A stretch of DNA of 64,000 nucleotides from CAVONV01 sp963697355 (GCA_963697355.1 CAVONV010000032.1:1-64000), one strand, 5' to 3'; shown: positions 44,755 to 54,008, numbered from the stretch's first letter. Made by a program: numbers and translations. Notes: generated by a model from the sequence alone, not told the origin.

Positions 44755-45627
44755 TTATCTCCTTATGACGATATCATCGAGGGAGGGTCTTGCAGACTTG
44801 ATGCTGCCAATCGCCGTCCACCCGATCGCAATGTGAACATCGACCTCGAGAAAGTCGGGAAGACCGTACTTGTCTTTGAACTTCTCTCCGGTATCCTCGG
44901 TCTTGGTCGTTTTCTTGAGCTCCGACAACCAGACGCCTCCTAAGCCTAGGGCGTGGGCCATCAACAACATATGGTCGGCCGCCGCCGCCGCGTCGAACCC
45001 CGGATTCTGTGGCACCAACCGATCCTGCCCCACAGCAGACGCTACCCGCTTGTCGTGACAGATGACGATGATGACAGCCGCCCTTTTCGTTGAAATGTCA
45101 CTCCATATCATCGCCTTGTCTTCTGGACTCTTGAGTACGACGAAACGAAGATGACCCAAATTGCAGCCGATGGGAGCCATGTTTCCTGCTTCCAGGATCT
45201 GCTCGACCATCTCATCCGCAACCTCTTTGTCGAGCCAGTCCCGAATCGACCGCCGTTGCCAAATCAGATTCCGAACGACCTTCATTTCGTCGGCTGTAAA
45301 TGGCTCCGGAAGGGGCTCGTCGACTTCGGGCTTTTCCCCCGCGCGGATCTTCTCGGCAATGACCAGATGTCGCTTCACCCAATCCATGTCGGGCGTATCT
45401 TCCGGTAGGCCGCGCTCTCTCCAAGCATCGAAGGCCAGCTGTGCTTGTTCACCGAAATTGGGTATCGGTTTGCCCTTCCACCGGACGAGCGTGGGATAGA
45501 GCGGTACTTCAATGGTGTGGTGGACACGCTCTCGTATGATGCCGCCCAACACCTCGGGTTCCATTTGCATCAAGTCTTCTTTAGTGTGTTCACAGAACGT
45601 GTACTGCACCTTTATCTTGGAGCCCAC
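44755..45627 (-). CDS. Nitroreductase-family FMN oxidoreductase
   Basis: 290 residues. The nitroreductase fold begins after an ~110-residue N-terminal extension: WQRRSIRDWLDKEVADEMV (RRSxRxf FMN phosphate site), ILEAGNMAPIGCNLGHLRFV, AAAADHMLLMAHALGLGGVW and a C-terminal DVHIAIGW. The extension (YTFCEHTKEDLMQMEPEVLG ...) contains two Cys/His positions but no ferredoxin motif. It probably reduces a nitro, quinone or enoate substrate with NAD(P)H. It lies between the small membrane protein (21 bp) and the ATC-hydrolase-like gene (2 bp). Confidence 0.87.
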   Translation of the reverse strand: MGSKIKVQYTFCEHTKEDLMQMEPEVLGGIIRERVHHTIEVPLYPTLVRWKGKPIPNFGEQAQLAFDAWRERGLPEDTPDMDWVKRHLVIAEKIRAGEKPEVDEPLPEPFTADEMKVVRNLIWQRRSIRDWLDKEVADEMVEQILEAGNMAPIGCNLGHLRFVVLKSPEDKAMIWSDISTKRAAVIIVICHDKRVASAVGQDRLVPQNPGFDAAAAADHMLLMAHALGLGGVWLSELKKTTKTEDTGEKFKDKYGLPDFLEVDVHIAIGWTAIGSIKSARPSLDDIVIRR

Positions 45628-45648
45628 GGTTGCCTCCTTTGCACAAAA

Positions 45649-45855
45649 TCATTGGTTCGGCTTTGCCAGCCAAGCCACACAGACCGCTGTCACGATGAGG
45701 CCGACAACGAGATGACCGACCCTGGAACCGTCGCGCAGATAGCCTACGAGCCCGTAAAGGGCGAGTGCATTAGCGGCTAGATTGACGATGAGGCCCCACA
45801 CTCTTCCCGACCAAGGCCCGTAGCGACGGTCTAGATCGATCACCGTGTCCACCAT
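45649..45855 (-). CDS. Small membrane protein, two TM segments
   Basis: 68 residues from the ATG at 45855, which overlaps the end of the Nramp-like gene by 16 bp, so it is translationally coupled to it. Two hydrophobic helices (VWGLIVNLAANALALYGLVG and LVVGLIVTAVCVAWLAK) flank a short polar loop. Not recognised to a named family. Its position suggests an accessory of the transporter. Confidence 0.6.
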   Translation of the reverse strand: MVDTVIDLDRRYGPWSGRVWGLIVNLAANALALYGLVGYLRDGSRVGHLVVGLIVTAVCVAWLAKPNQ

Positions 45856-47216
45856 CCCAGTCGATTGAATATGTAAATGAGCGCCACCCCGTTGAGAAGT
45901 GTCAGCAAGAGCATGATGCCAAGGTTCCACAAGTAGGATTTGCACCTGTCCTCACCGAGGGCCCGGCGGTCATTGAGCAATAGATAGAAACTCCATCCAA
46001 CGATGTTATTGGAGAGGGACAGAAAAGCGGCAATCGCCACCACGAGCCACACCGGGCGCGGGTACCAGACCGCCAGGAAACCGAGCTGGGGCAGAAGGGC
46101 GCAAACGCGCCAGCGCCACGAGCGGGTATCAGGCTCCCAGCCCATGGCCTCATGGATGGCGATCGCTCCGGCAATGCTCATGCCCACCGTTGTCGTCACG
46201 GGCACCGCCAAAAAAGCCACATAGAAAAGTACTTGAGACCAAGTCGGGCCGAGAAGCGGTGCCAACGCTTTAGCCAGTTCCGTCGCGGTCTCTGGAGTCT
46301 GCCCCAGTTTGTGCAGCGTTCCTGCAAAAACAGCAATGACCAGGTAGTTGACCAAGACGAAAGGCAGAAACAGACCGAAAACGATGTCGAAGCGCGCCAA
46401 GGTCTCGTGCTTGCGACCCCAACCGCGAGCCAGTCCTGCATACTGGAACAAGACCCAATCCATAACACCGATGGCTGCAGCCGACGAAGCCACAAAAAGA
46501 TCGACACCCTCCACACCCGAGGGCAACCACGGAACCAAGATACCCCGAACCATTGCTCCCCAGTCGACGCCGACGAGAAGGAGACAAACTCCAAAGCAAA
46601 CCAACATCGTCACGATGGCCAGCTTCATGAAGGTCTCGACAACCGTGATGCCTCGGCTTCCCCGCCCATAACTCAAGGTCATGGCGCTCGTGATGGCCAT
46701 AAAGACCACCCAGTTGATCTGGCGAGGGAACTCGAAGCCCAGCATCGGTGCCAGGGACTCGATCAAGTGGGTACCGAGGCTGTACTGCCCATAGTTGAAA
46801 ATGACGGCAACCGCCGCCGAGCCAATCAATCCCGTCATCAGCGAGCCCACGACCCATCCGTGGTATCGGTTCTGCTCGGCAATGACCCGAAACCCTCCGC
46901 GGCAAGTGAAGCGCGCGCAAGCCGCCATCATGAAGATGCCAAGCCCCATGGACACCCAAAGGAGCCACATGGTCTTGTATCCAAAGGCTGCGCCCGAGAG
47001 CATCGCAGCCGTGAGCGTCCCGGCACCCAAAGTGGTCGCAGCATCCATGAAGCCCGGCCCGCCCAGCTTGACGTAGCCCCAAGCCTGCGACCATGGGGGG
47101 GACGTCTGGAGACGCTCGATCTCGACAATCTCAGCGGCGAGCTTCTCGCCGGGTACCGCTTCTGAGAGGGGATACTTGTGAATTCTCTCGTCTACCGACC
47201 TCGCCTCATTCTCCAC
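45840..47216 (-). CDS. Divergent Nramp-family transporter
   Basis: 458 residues with about eleven hydrophobic segments. The start of the core, YVKLGGPGFMDAATTLGAGT, aligns with the TM1 segment of Nramp divalent-metal transporters. The metal-binding motif DPGN is replaced by LGAG here, so the canonical Asp and Asn ligands are missing. Other parts: RFTCRGGFRVIAEQNRYHGW, SSAAAIGVMDWVLFQYAGLA and VTTTVGMSIAGAIAIHEAMG (a TM6-like region without the usual MPHN). It is probably a related carrier for an organic or other ion rather than a Mn2+/Fe2+ importer. First gene of the unit with the small membrane protein, nitroreductase and ATC-hydrolase-like genes. Confidence 0.7.
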   Translation of the reverse strand: MENEARSVDERIHKYPLSEAVPGEKLAAEIVEIERLQTSPPWSQAWGYVKLGGPGFMDAATTLGAGTLTAAMLSGAAFGYKTMWLLWVSMGLGIFMMAACARFTCRGGFRVIAEQNRYHGWVVGSLMTGLIGSAAVAVIFNYGQYSLGTHLIESLAPMLGFEFPRQINWVVFMAITSAMTLSYGRGSRGITVVETFMKLAIVTMLVCFGVCLLLVGVDWGAMVRGILVPWLPSGVEGVDLFVASSAAAIGVMDWVLFQYAGLARGWGRKHETLARFDIVFGLFLPFVLVNYLVIAVFAGTLHKLGQTPETATELAKALAPLLGPTWSQVLFYVAFLAVPVTTTVGMSIAGAIAIHEAMGWEPDTRSWRWRVCALLPQLGFLAVWYPRPVWLVVAIAAFLSLSNNIVGWSFYLLLNDRRALGEDRCKSYLWNLGIMLLLTLLNGVALIYIFNRLGWWTR

Positions 47217-47230
47217 TAGAGCTCTCGCGA

Positions 47231-47983
47231 TCAGTCGAGGGATTCCACAAAGTGCTTCAGCTTCGCCATGTAGGCTTCAAAATTGACCATGAGGATGGAG
47301 TTGTGATCGCCGCGCTCGAAAATCAGCAAGTCTTTTGGATTATTCGCCCAGGCATGCATCCGTTCCGCGCTGTCGACATCGATCAATCCATCGCACCGCG
47401 TGTGCATGAACAAGGTGGGACGATTGAAGTTGGCTAGGAGTCGCTTGTGATTGAGCCTCTGCCTCACGCCAGATGTCAACTCGTCCAAGGTCAATCCCAT
47501 CTCTTCCGGTTCGACGCGAAGGAGTAACCGTTCGAGTGGATCGGCGACGCCGCTCTCGATAACGAGGCCGGCGACTTTGGGATAGTGTTGGGTGGCGTGG
47601 AAGGCGTAAATGGATCCAACGGATCGTCCAAAAAGGATCAACTCTTGCTGAGGAATTCCTAAAGCGGCAATAGCTTTGGGGACATCATCGAGCATCGCTC
47701 CGAGTTCCGGAACCCCCGTCGACATCCCGTAGCCCCGGTACTCGACAAAAAACGAATTGAGTCCCAGGTTGGCGAAGGGCTCGGCCATGAGCTCGACACA
47801 CTCCGCTACGACCTCACCGTTGCCATGGAAGTAGACGACCGTCCTGGCCTCCCGGTGTGGCGCGTGATGGTAACAGGCCAAACTGACATCGCCCGATTCA
47901 ACTATGAAGGCGTCGCGAAGGATCTCTCGCCGCGGGAAAAAGTAGCGAGCCGAAATGAGAGGGTGGTCGAGTATGGAGCGCAT
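47231..47983 (-). CDS. Alpha/beta hydrolase (serine hydrolase)
   Basis: 250 residues, start at 47983 (MRSILDHPLISARYFFPRR). Core elements: TVVYFHGNGEVVAECVELM (oxyanion HGNG), FVEYRGYGMSTG, LILFGRSVGSIYAFHATQHY (nucleophile Ser in GRSVG), MHTRCDGLIDVDSAE (acid Asp) and GDHNSILMVNF (catalytic His). It is similar to cytoplasmic BAAT/ABHD-like and DUF-type dienelactone hydrolases. An upstream Met at 48067 would overlap the divergent VPS10 gene region and is not preferred. It ends 14 bp before the Nramp-like gene starts, so it may lead that operon. Confidence 0.85.
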   Translation of the reverse strand: MRSILDHPLISARYFFPRREILRDAFIVESGDVSLACYHHAPHREARTVVYFHGNGEVVAECVELMAEPFANLGLNSFFVEYRGYGMSTGVPELGAMLDDVPKAIAALGIPQQELILFGRSVGSIYAFHATQHYPKVAGLVIESGVADPLERLLLRVEPEEMGLTLDELTSGVRQRLNHKRLLANFNRPTLFMHTRCDGLIDVDSAERMHAWANNPKDLLIFERGDHNSILMVNFEAYMAKLKHFVESLD

Positions 47984-48097
47984 TCCAGGCGAGATTATAC
48001 GCGTGTTGTCAACGGATTGCGTCCGGACTATCATCCTCCACTGAGCACGAGGTCCCAGCCTCGCCAAGGCCTATCTGAAGACATAGGAGAACTGACC

Positions 48098-51000
48098 ATG
48101 AATGGCCCTTCCTTTTGTCGTTTGTACTTCACACTCATGGCCGTGGGAATCACCTTCCTTGCCCTAGTAGGAGCCATACCCACGGCTCAGGCACAGACTC
48201 TTGAGCCATCCCACCTATCGAGCTTGAAGTGGCGCAACATCGGCCCCGCCGTCACCAGCGGTCGCATCGTGGACTTCGCTGTGGTCGAGCAAGATCCCAG
48301 GGTCATCTACACCGCCACGGCTTCCGGTGGTGCTTGGAAGACGACGGATGCCGGCATCACTTGGAATCCGGTATTCGAAAAAGAAAAGACCGTCTCGCTC
48401 GGGGGCATCGCTGTTTCGCGCTCCAATCCCAATGTCGTCTGGGTCGGGACCGGAGAACCGAACGCTCGGAACTTGCGCAGCACGTCATGGGGCAACGGAG
48501 TCCATAAGTCCGAAGACGGTGGGAAGAGCTGGACTCACATGGGTCTCGAGCTCTCGCAGCACATCGGGCGTATCGTCATCCACCCCGAGGACCCCAACAT
48601 CGTCTATGTGTCTTGCCTGGGCTCCATGTGGGGTAACGATCCCGAGCGCAATGAGGCGCGAGGTTTGTTCAAAACGATTGACGGAGGAAAAACCTGGTCC
48701 AAATCCCTGTCGGTTGGAGAGCAAACGGGAATCGTGGAAGTCGTCATGGACCCCCGCGACCCGGACAGGCTCTACGCCGGCGCTTGGCAGCGGGAGCGCC
48801 GTGACTGGAGCTACATCAACGTCGGGACGGACGGAGGCGTCTTCAGAACCACGGATGGAGGTGAGAACTGGGACCGTCTCACGAATGGCCTTCCAGAAGG
48901 AGAAATCGGCCGTGTTGGCTTGTCAGTGTGCCGGAGTCAACCCGACACGGTCTATGCCGTCATCGAAGGCAAAGAAGGTGGCGTTTTTCGATCCGACGAC
49001 CGGGGTGCTAGTTGGGACCACCGGTCGAAGCGGACATCGGCTTCGATGTACTACGGCCAGGTGCGTTGCGATCCGGCCAACCCGGATCGGGTCTACGTGC
49101 TTCAGACACAATTTGGTGTATCGGAGGATGGGGGACGCACATTCAATACAGACCTACCTCGCCGTGGCGTGCACGTGGATCATCACGCCTTGTGGATCGA
49201 TCCGGCCAATGCCGATCATCTTCTCCTCGGCAACGACGGTGGTATTTACATCTCCTACGATCGAGGACAGAACTGGCGATTCGTCGCCAACCTTCCCATC
49301 ACACAGTTCTACACCGTAGCCGTCGACATGAAAGAGCCGTTCTACCATGTCTATGGTGGCACGCAGGACAACAATTCCTTTGGCGGTCCGTCCGGTACAC
49401 GAAACGTCGACGGCATCGTCAACGACGATTGGTATATGACGGTGGGAGGCGATGGCTTCTTTTTTCAAATCGATCCCGTGGATCGCCACATCGTCTACAC
49501 CGAATCGCAGTACGGCCGACTGGTCCGTTTCGACTCGCGAACGGGTGAGCGCCGCCTCATCCAACCCCAGCCACCGGAGGGTACGAAGTACCGATGGAAC
49601 TGGAGCGCGCCGATTCTTTTGTCGCATCATGACCGAAAAACCATCTACTTTGCTTCGCAATTCCTCTTCCGCAGTACGAACCGCGGAGATACCTGGAAGA
49701 CGCTCGGTGCCGATCTCACACGAAACATCACCATCGACCCCAAATATCGAATCTCGGACTACGGCACCATTCGCGTGATTGCGGAGTCCCCGCTCCAAGC
49801 CGGCCGCATTGGCGTGGGCACGGACGACGGCTTGGTCCGGTTGAGTCGCGACGGCGGCGAGACGTGGAGCAAGCTCGACCAGTTCCCTGGCGTTCCAGAA
49901 CGCGCCCAGGTGAGCCGACTCATTTTGTCGGAGCATAGCGAGGACACTGTCTACGTTGCGTTCACCGCCCATGAAGACAATGACTTTCGCCCCTTCGTCT
50001 TGAAGAGCACCGACTTCGGTGGAAGCTGGCAATCAGCTGCGGGAGACCTGCCGGAAAACGAACCCGTCCGCGCCTTTGTCGAGCACCCACGAAATCACAG
50101 CTTGCTTTTCGCTGGCACGGAATTCGGCGTCTATATCTCCATTGACGATGGAAACCACTGGGTGTCGCTGAAAGGCAACCTGCCGACCGTTGCTATTCAC
50201 GATATGGTCATCCAGCCTCGGGAGAACGATTTGATCCTGGGAAGCCATGGTCGAGGCTTTTGGATCCTGGACAACCTCAACCTTCTGGATGAGCTCACAT
50301 CGGACACTCTCGCCGACGATGCTCATCTTGCTCGGGTCCGACCGGCCCTCCAGTTGCACTACCTCCGAAAGGGCCGAGATAGCCAAGGGCAAGGTTTCTA
50401 CGCCGCACCCAATCCTCCCAGCGGCGCCATTATTGATTACTACATCCACTCCGGTGTCATGACACCGACGGAGAAAGACGACGATGCTGGGGACGAGTGG
50501 AAAGCTCCGGAAGTCCGATTGGATATCCTCGATAATCGCGATCAACTGGTTCGCCGACTCGAGCCGGTACAGGGAGAGAAGGGCACCGGGGTGCAGCGAC
50601 TGGTTTGGGACTTGCGACACGCCCTGGCTTACGAGCCCTCCCCTGAAGAACGACAGTCGTTTTTCTTCGGAGATCTCAAAGGACCGTTCGTCCTGCCCGG
50701 TACTTACAAAGCCCAGTTGCAGGTTGGCGACGCACTGCAAGTCCAGGAGATCATGGTCCGCAGTGATCCTTTAATAAACATCAGCTCCGAAGATCGGCAA
50801 AGACTGCACGACACACTCGTGACCTTGAATCACTTGCTGGCAACATCAAAAGCCGTCACGAAGACGTCTAAGGACGTCGGACAGCAGATGAAATCCGTTC
50901 AAACGCTTCTCGAGAAACGGGCTGCCGACAAATCCCTTTCTGAAACCGTTCAAACCATCAAGAAACAGATCGAAGATGTCGACAAAGAGATGACAGGAGC

Positions 51001-51283
51001 CGGTCGGAGCCGGGACCCGGATTCCGTGGCCCCACCCCCCATCGAGCGGCAAATTCTCTCGCTCTACAACCAAATCGAGGGATCCACGGCGGCACCCACC
51101 GACGATCAACATCGGCTGGCTCGGAGATCCCAGGAACGGCTAGCAGAGCAGATCGAGGCGCTCAACCGAATTCTCAACGAAGAACTGCCTCGGCTTTATC
51201 AAATACTCGACGAGGCCGGCATTCCCTGGACGCCGGGACGGACCATCGTTCTACCACCGGAGTCTCTACTCCCACCGAAATAG
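48098..51283 (+). CDS. Secreted VPS10/sortilin-type BNR-repeat protein (paralogue A)
   Basis: 1061 residues. The start at 48098 has AGGAGA 7-12 bases upstream and gives a signal peptide (GITFLALVGAIPTAQA). Many Asp-box/BNR repeats of a large beta-propeller follow: GGAWKTTDAGITWNPVF, VHKSEDGGKSWTHMG, LFKTIDGGKTWSKS, VFRTTDGGENWDRL and LVRLSRDGGETWSKL. Family landmarks are SSLKWRNIGPAVTSGRIVDF, YVGGTQDN-like YGGTQDNNSFGGPSG and LGSHGRGFWILDNL. The C-terminal ~250 residues are helical (coiled-coil-like, SETVQTIKKQIEDVDKEMTG). Often annotated as glycosyl hydrolase, though activity is unproven. Confidence 0.88.
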   Translation: MNGPSFCRLYFTLMAVGITFLALVGAIPTAQAQTLEPSHLSSLKWRNIGPAVTSGRIVDFAVVEQDPRVIYTATASGGAWKTTDAGITWNPVFEKEKTVSLGGIAVSRSNPNVVWVGTGEPNARNLRSTSWGNGVHKSEDGGKSWTHMGLELSQHIGRIVIHPEDPNIVYVSCLGSMWGNDPERNEARGLFKTIDGGKTWSKSLSVGEQTGIVEVVMDPRDPDRLYAGAWQRERRDWSYINVGTDGGVFRTTDGGENWDRLTNGLPEGEIGRVGLSVCRSQPDTVYAVIEGKEGGVFRSDDRGASWDHRSKRTSASMYYGQVRCDPANPDRVYVLQTQFGVSEDGGRTFNTDLPRRGVHVDHHALWIDPANADHLLLGNDGGIYISYDRGQNWRFVANLPITQFYTVAVDMKEPFYHVYGGTQDNNSFGGPSGTRNVDGIVNDDWYMTVGGDGFFFQIDPVDRHIVYTESQYGRLVRFDSRTGERRLIQPQPPEGTKYRWNWSAPILLSHHDRKTIYFASQFLFRSTNRGDTWKTLGADLTRNITIDPKYRISDYGTIRVIAESPLQAGRIGVGTDDGLVRLSRDGGETWSKLDQFPGVPERAQVSRLILSEHSEDTVYVAFTAHEDNDFRPFVLKSTDFGGSWQSAAGDLPENEPVRAFVEHPRNHSLLFAGTEFGVYISIDDGNHWVSLKGNLPTVAIHDMVIQPRENDLILGSHGRGFWILDNLNLLDELTSDTLADDAHLARVRPALQLHYLRKGRDSQGQGFYAAPNPPSGAIIDYYIHSGVMTPTEKDDDAGDEWKAPEVRLDILDNRDQLVRRLEPVQGEKGTGVQRLVWDLRHALAYEPSPEERQSFFFGDLKGPFVLPGTYKAQLQVGDALQVQEIMVRSDPLINISSEDRQRLHDTLVTLNHLLATSKAVTKTSKDVGQQMKSVQTLLEKRAADKSLSETVQTIKKQIEDVDKEMTGAGRSRDPDSVAPPPIERQILSLYNQIEGSTAAPTDDQHRLARRSQERLAEQIEALNRILNEELPRLYQILDEAGIPWTPGRTIVLPPESLLPPK

Positions 51284-51339
51284 AACGAACTATCGTTTTG
51301 CAGGGCCATCGGCGGCGCGTCAATCGCGCCGCCTGGGTT

Positions 51340-52581
51340 CTACAACGCGGCTGTCATTCGTCTTCGCCCAACAATCCGACCCTCTTGAACGACGACGGCA
51401 ACTTTCCGCAAGTCACGGATGTCCTCGAGAGGGTCTCCCTCAATAACCAGGAGGTCGGCGAGCTTGCCTTTCTCGATGGTTCCCAGCCGGTCCCCGGCAC
51501 CACAAACCTCGGCTCCGATTCGCGTCGCGGCAACAATCGCGTCATGGGGCGTATAGCCATTCTTCACGAAGCGTTCTACTTCTTCGAAATAGAGTCCGGG
51601 ATTCTCATTCATGAACTCGTAAATAGCATCCGTGCCAACGGCCATCTTTACACCGGCGGCTTTCATCTTCTGAAAAAGGAATTCATACTCGTGAGGCCTA
51701 TCTTCAGGTATCGACTTACCTCGTTGGGCATGGAGCTTCATCATAATGGTCATGGTGGGAACGGAGTAGATGCCCTTGGCTCCCATCGTTTCGATGACAT
51801 CGTCAGGAAGAGCATAGGCATGCTCGATGACGTCGGCGTCGAGCTCGACGGCCCAGCGTACCAAGTCGTGCCGGCCAAGATAGCCCGAATGAACCGCTAC
51901 CGTTTTCTTCAAGGAATGAGCCTCATCGATGGCGGCTTCGAGCTCTTCGCGAGTGTAGGGCGGGAGTATCTTGATCAGGTCCGCCCCCGACTTGATTTGA
52001 AGACGTACGGCCTTTCGAAACTCGTACGGGCCATCCGCTTCGTAGGCCATGTCGAATCGAGATACGCCGTGGCCACCCGTAGCATTGATACGCTCGCCCA
52101 CCACAACGGGCCTCGACCCAAATAGAAGGCCTTCCTGGAACGCCTTTTTCGCCATGAAACCCACGTTCCGATAGGCCCCAGCATCCAGGACCGTCGTGAT
52201 TCCGCCGAGAAGGTGTCGGCGAAGATGAAAAGACGCTCGAAAGGAACAAAGAGACTCGTCGAGAATGAACGGTTGTTCGCGAGTGTTGGGATAGTTCATG
52301 TGGTAGTGGGCGTCGATGAGACCTGGAACAACGGTACGACCCTTGGCATCAAGGACCGCTACGCCATCGGGAATCTCCACGTCAGCCGCTCGACCCACGG
52401 CAGAGATTCGACCCTCTTCGATGAGCACGGTTGCGTTCTCGACCGGTGGAGCCCCTGTTCCATCGACTAGACGGCAGTGAACGACGGCCAAAGGATGGCG
52501 GTCTTCGGCTCGCAACAAGTCGATAGTCGACGATGCCAGCGCCACAGTCAGCAAAAAGAGAAAAGCCCTTCGTTTTGGCAT
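51340..52581 (-). CDS. Exported metal-dependent amidohydrolase
   Basis: 413 residues, start at 52581 (MPKRRAFLFLLTVALASST), an export signal. Amidohydrolase-superfamily metal sites: GLIDAHYHMNYP (HxH), GADLIKILPPYT (carboxylated Lys), KTVAVHSGYLGRH (His), ADVIEHAYAL (His) and VGTDAIYEF (Asp). It belongs with imidazolonepropionase-like and Xaa-Pro-dipeptidase-like exported enzymes common in Acidobacteriota. It hydrolyses an amide or cyclic amide in the periplasm; substrate unknown. Convergent with VPS10 paralogue A. Confidence 0.88.
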   Translation of the reverse strand: MPKRRAFLFLLTVALASSTIDLLRAEDRHPLAVVHCRLVDGTGAPPVENATVLIEEGRISAVGRAADVEIPDGVAVLDAKGRTVVPGLIDAHYHMNYPNTREQPFILDESLCSFRASFHLRRHLLGGITTVLDAGAYRNVGFMAKKAFQEGLLFGSRPVVVGERINATGGHGVSRFDMAYEADGPYEFRKAVRLQIKSGADLIKILPPYTREELEAAIDEAHSLKKTVAVHSGYLGRHDLVRWAVELDADVIEHAYALPDDVIETMGAKGIYSVPTMTIMMKLHAQRGKSIPEDRPHEYEFLFQKMKAAGVKMAVGTDAIYEFMNENPGLYFEEVERFVKNGYTPHDAIVAATRIGAEVCGAGDRLGTIEKGKLADLLVIEGDPLEDIRDLRKVAVVVQEGRIVGRRRMTAAL

Positions 52582-52662
52582 TTGTTTCCTGCTCCAACTT
52601 AGAAAGTGTTGTGACATGACGTTAGGCATGCTGGCCCAAAACACGGTGCATCTTATTACATG

Positions 52663-52961
52663 GTCGGGAAAAAGGGGACATGATATGAAGACTCATTATC
52701 TTGATGGTTTCGAACAGATCTCCGGATGGATTGATTGTCCCTTGCCCCTGCCCGAAGCACCAAAACGCAGGTCTGTGGCACATGCGATGCAAACGGTTTT
52801 CAATGGGAACCCATCGGGCGGGGGAACGGGCTCGGAAACGGGCACGGGAAAAATCAGGTTTTCCGCCCGCTTCTGCAAGATGATGGCTCACATGAAGATT
52901 CGGCACCTTCATGCTTTCGAGTGAATCCGTGATTCATCGAAGACTATCCCCTTTTCCCGAC
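52663..52961. mobile_element. Non-autonomous element with terminal inverted repeats
   Basis: The ends are inverted repeats: GTCGGGAAAAAGGGGA at 52663-52678 and TCCCCTTTTCCCGAC at 52947-52961 (one base length difference in the A-run). Between them are ~270 bp with a GCCCCTGCCCG segment and GGGCACGGGAAAA but no credible transposase. Such GTCGGGAAAAGGGGAC ends are seen around REP-associated (Y1) transposase genes in environmental bacteria. No clear target duplication. It lies between the amidohydrolase and BON genes. Confidence 0.65.
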
Positions 52962-53194
52962 TAATAGCATGTACTTGTCCCAATTCGACCTAAAAAGAGG
53001 ACAGCTAGGGCAAATTGAGGCTATTTCTAGGCCATATTAGGGGGACTCGACGGTTCCAAAATGGGGTTCGTTTCAACCTTAAATTATTACTTTCCAATCA
53101 CTTAGAGTGCTCACCCTCATCGAGATGCGATTTTGGAATCTACTTTGCATTAACTAGTTGCGGATGCCCGAAAAAAGAACTTAGGAGGAACATC
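52962..53194. other. Leader region of the BON gene
   Basis: AT-richer stretch with no coding sequence. It contains the Shine-Dalgarno TTAGGAGGAA at 53181-53190. A promoter is expected, but only weak hexamers (TTGGAA at 53133 and TAGTTG at 53155) are visible. Confidence 0.35.
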
Positions 53195-53935
53195 ATGAGA
53201 GCGTCGATAACCACATTGAGTGTTTTTGCGATACTGCTGAGTCTAACCACCTTCGCCACAGCCGACATCGCTCTCGACGATCAGAACATCAAGCTGGCCG
53301 TTGAGAAGAAACTCGATCACAAGAACATCAGCAACGGTAACGGTCCTTGGGTCGAGGTCGACAAAGGAGTCGTAACCTTGACCGGCCGGGTCAAGAGTGT
53401 CTGGGGAAAGAACGAAGCGATTGAGCGTGCCCTGAAAGTCAAAGGCGTGAAAACCGTCCAGGACGAGTTAGAAATAGCATTCGGTGAGAGTGACAAGAAG
53501 GTCGCCGAGGAGATCGCCCAAAAAATCCGAACCTACGCGTTCTATACCGTCTACGACAATATCGAAATGTCCATCAACGAGGGGCACGTGGCACTCGACG
53601 GTCGTGTCACCATGCCCTTCAAAGCCGACGCCATCTCCGAGATTGCTTCGAAGGTCATGGGAGTTCAAAGTGTCACAAGCAGCATTGAGACACTACCGGT
53701 GAATATCGGGGACGATCGCCTGCGCCGGAATATCTACACCCGCATCTATAGCGACGCACTGTTCAGCTCGTCCCGAAATTGGATTGACCCCCCGGTGCAC
53801 ATTGTGGTCGAGCGGGGACACGTAACGCTGACGGGTGGGGTCAACTCAAATGTCGAAAAACGCAAAGCCGAAGTCATTGCTCGGACCACCTTCGGCGTGT
53901 TCTCCGTCGAGAACAAACTATCGGTTGGGAGTTGA
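53195..53935 (+). CDS. Periplasmic protein with three BON domains (OsmY-like)
   Basis: 246 residues. The start at 53195 is fixed by AGGAGGAA just upstream and gives a signal peptide (LSVFAILLSLTTFATA). Three BON repeats: LAVEKKLDHKNISN ... VEVDKGVVTLTGRVKS, then IAQKIRTYAFYTVY ... INEGHVALDGRVTM, then LRRNIYTRIYSDAL ... VVERGHVTLTGGVNS. BON proteins such as OsmY and DolP bind phospholipid surfaces and help envelope stability under stress. Monocistronic, with a strong terminator directly after. Confidence 0.9.
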   Translation: MRASITTLSVFAILLSLTTFATADIALDDQNIKLAVEKKLDHKNISNGNGPWVEVDKGVVTLTGRVKSVWGKNEAIERALKVKGVKTVQDELEIAFGESDKKVAEEIAQKIRTYAFYTVYDNIEMSINEGHVALDGRVTMPFKADAISEIASKVMGVQSVTSSIETLPVNIGDDRLRRNIYTRIYSDALFSSSRNWIDPPVHIVVERGHVTLTGGVNSNVEKRKAEVIARTTFGVFSVENKLSVGS

Positions 53936-53955
53936 TGCGCACTCCCAAGCCAACG

Positions 53956-53990
53956 AAGGCGCCGTTGCTAGAGGCAACGGCGCCTTTTTT
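53956..53990. terminator. Strong bidirectional rho-independent terminator
   Basis: A perfect 13-bp stem, AAGGCGCCGTTGC (53956-53968) with GCAACGGCGCCTT (53974-53986), has a 5-base loop TAGAG and is followed by a T run. The complement also has an A/T-rich tail, so it can serve both the BON gene and VPS10 paralogue B, which converge here. Confidence 0.93.
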
Positions 53991-54008
53991 CGTTGACCGG
54001 AAAACTAG

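Noticed and set aside
46152..47165. Long plus-strand open frame opposite the Nramp-like gene
   Set aside because: It is rich in His, Arg, Asp and Gln with no hydrophobic core or domain, exactly antisense to a well-supported membrane protein. It is a shadow of GC-biased coding.
52696..52878. Short minus-strand frames inside the inverted-repeat element
   Set aside because: Open in several frames with Pro/Val/Gly-rich composition from the GC-rich repeat; no start signal or transposase motif.
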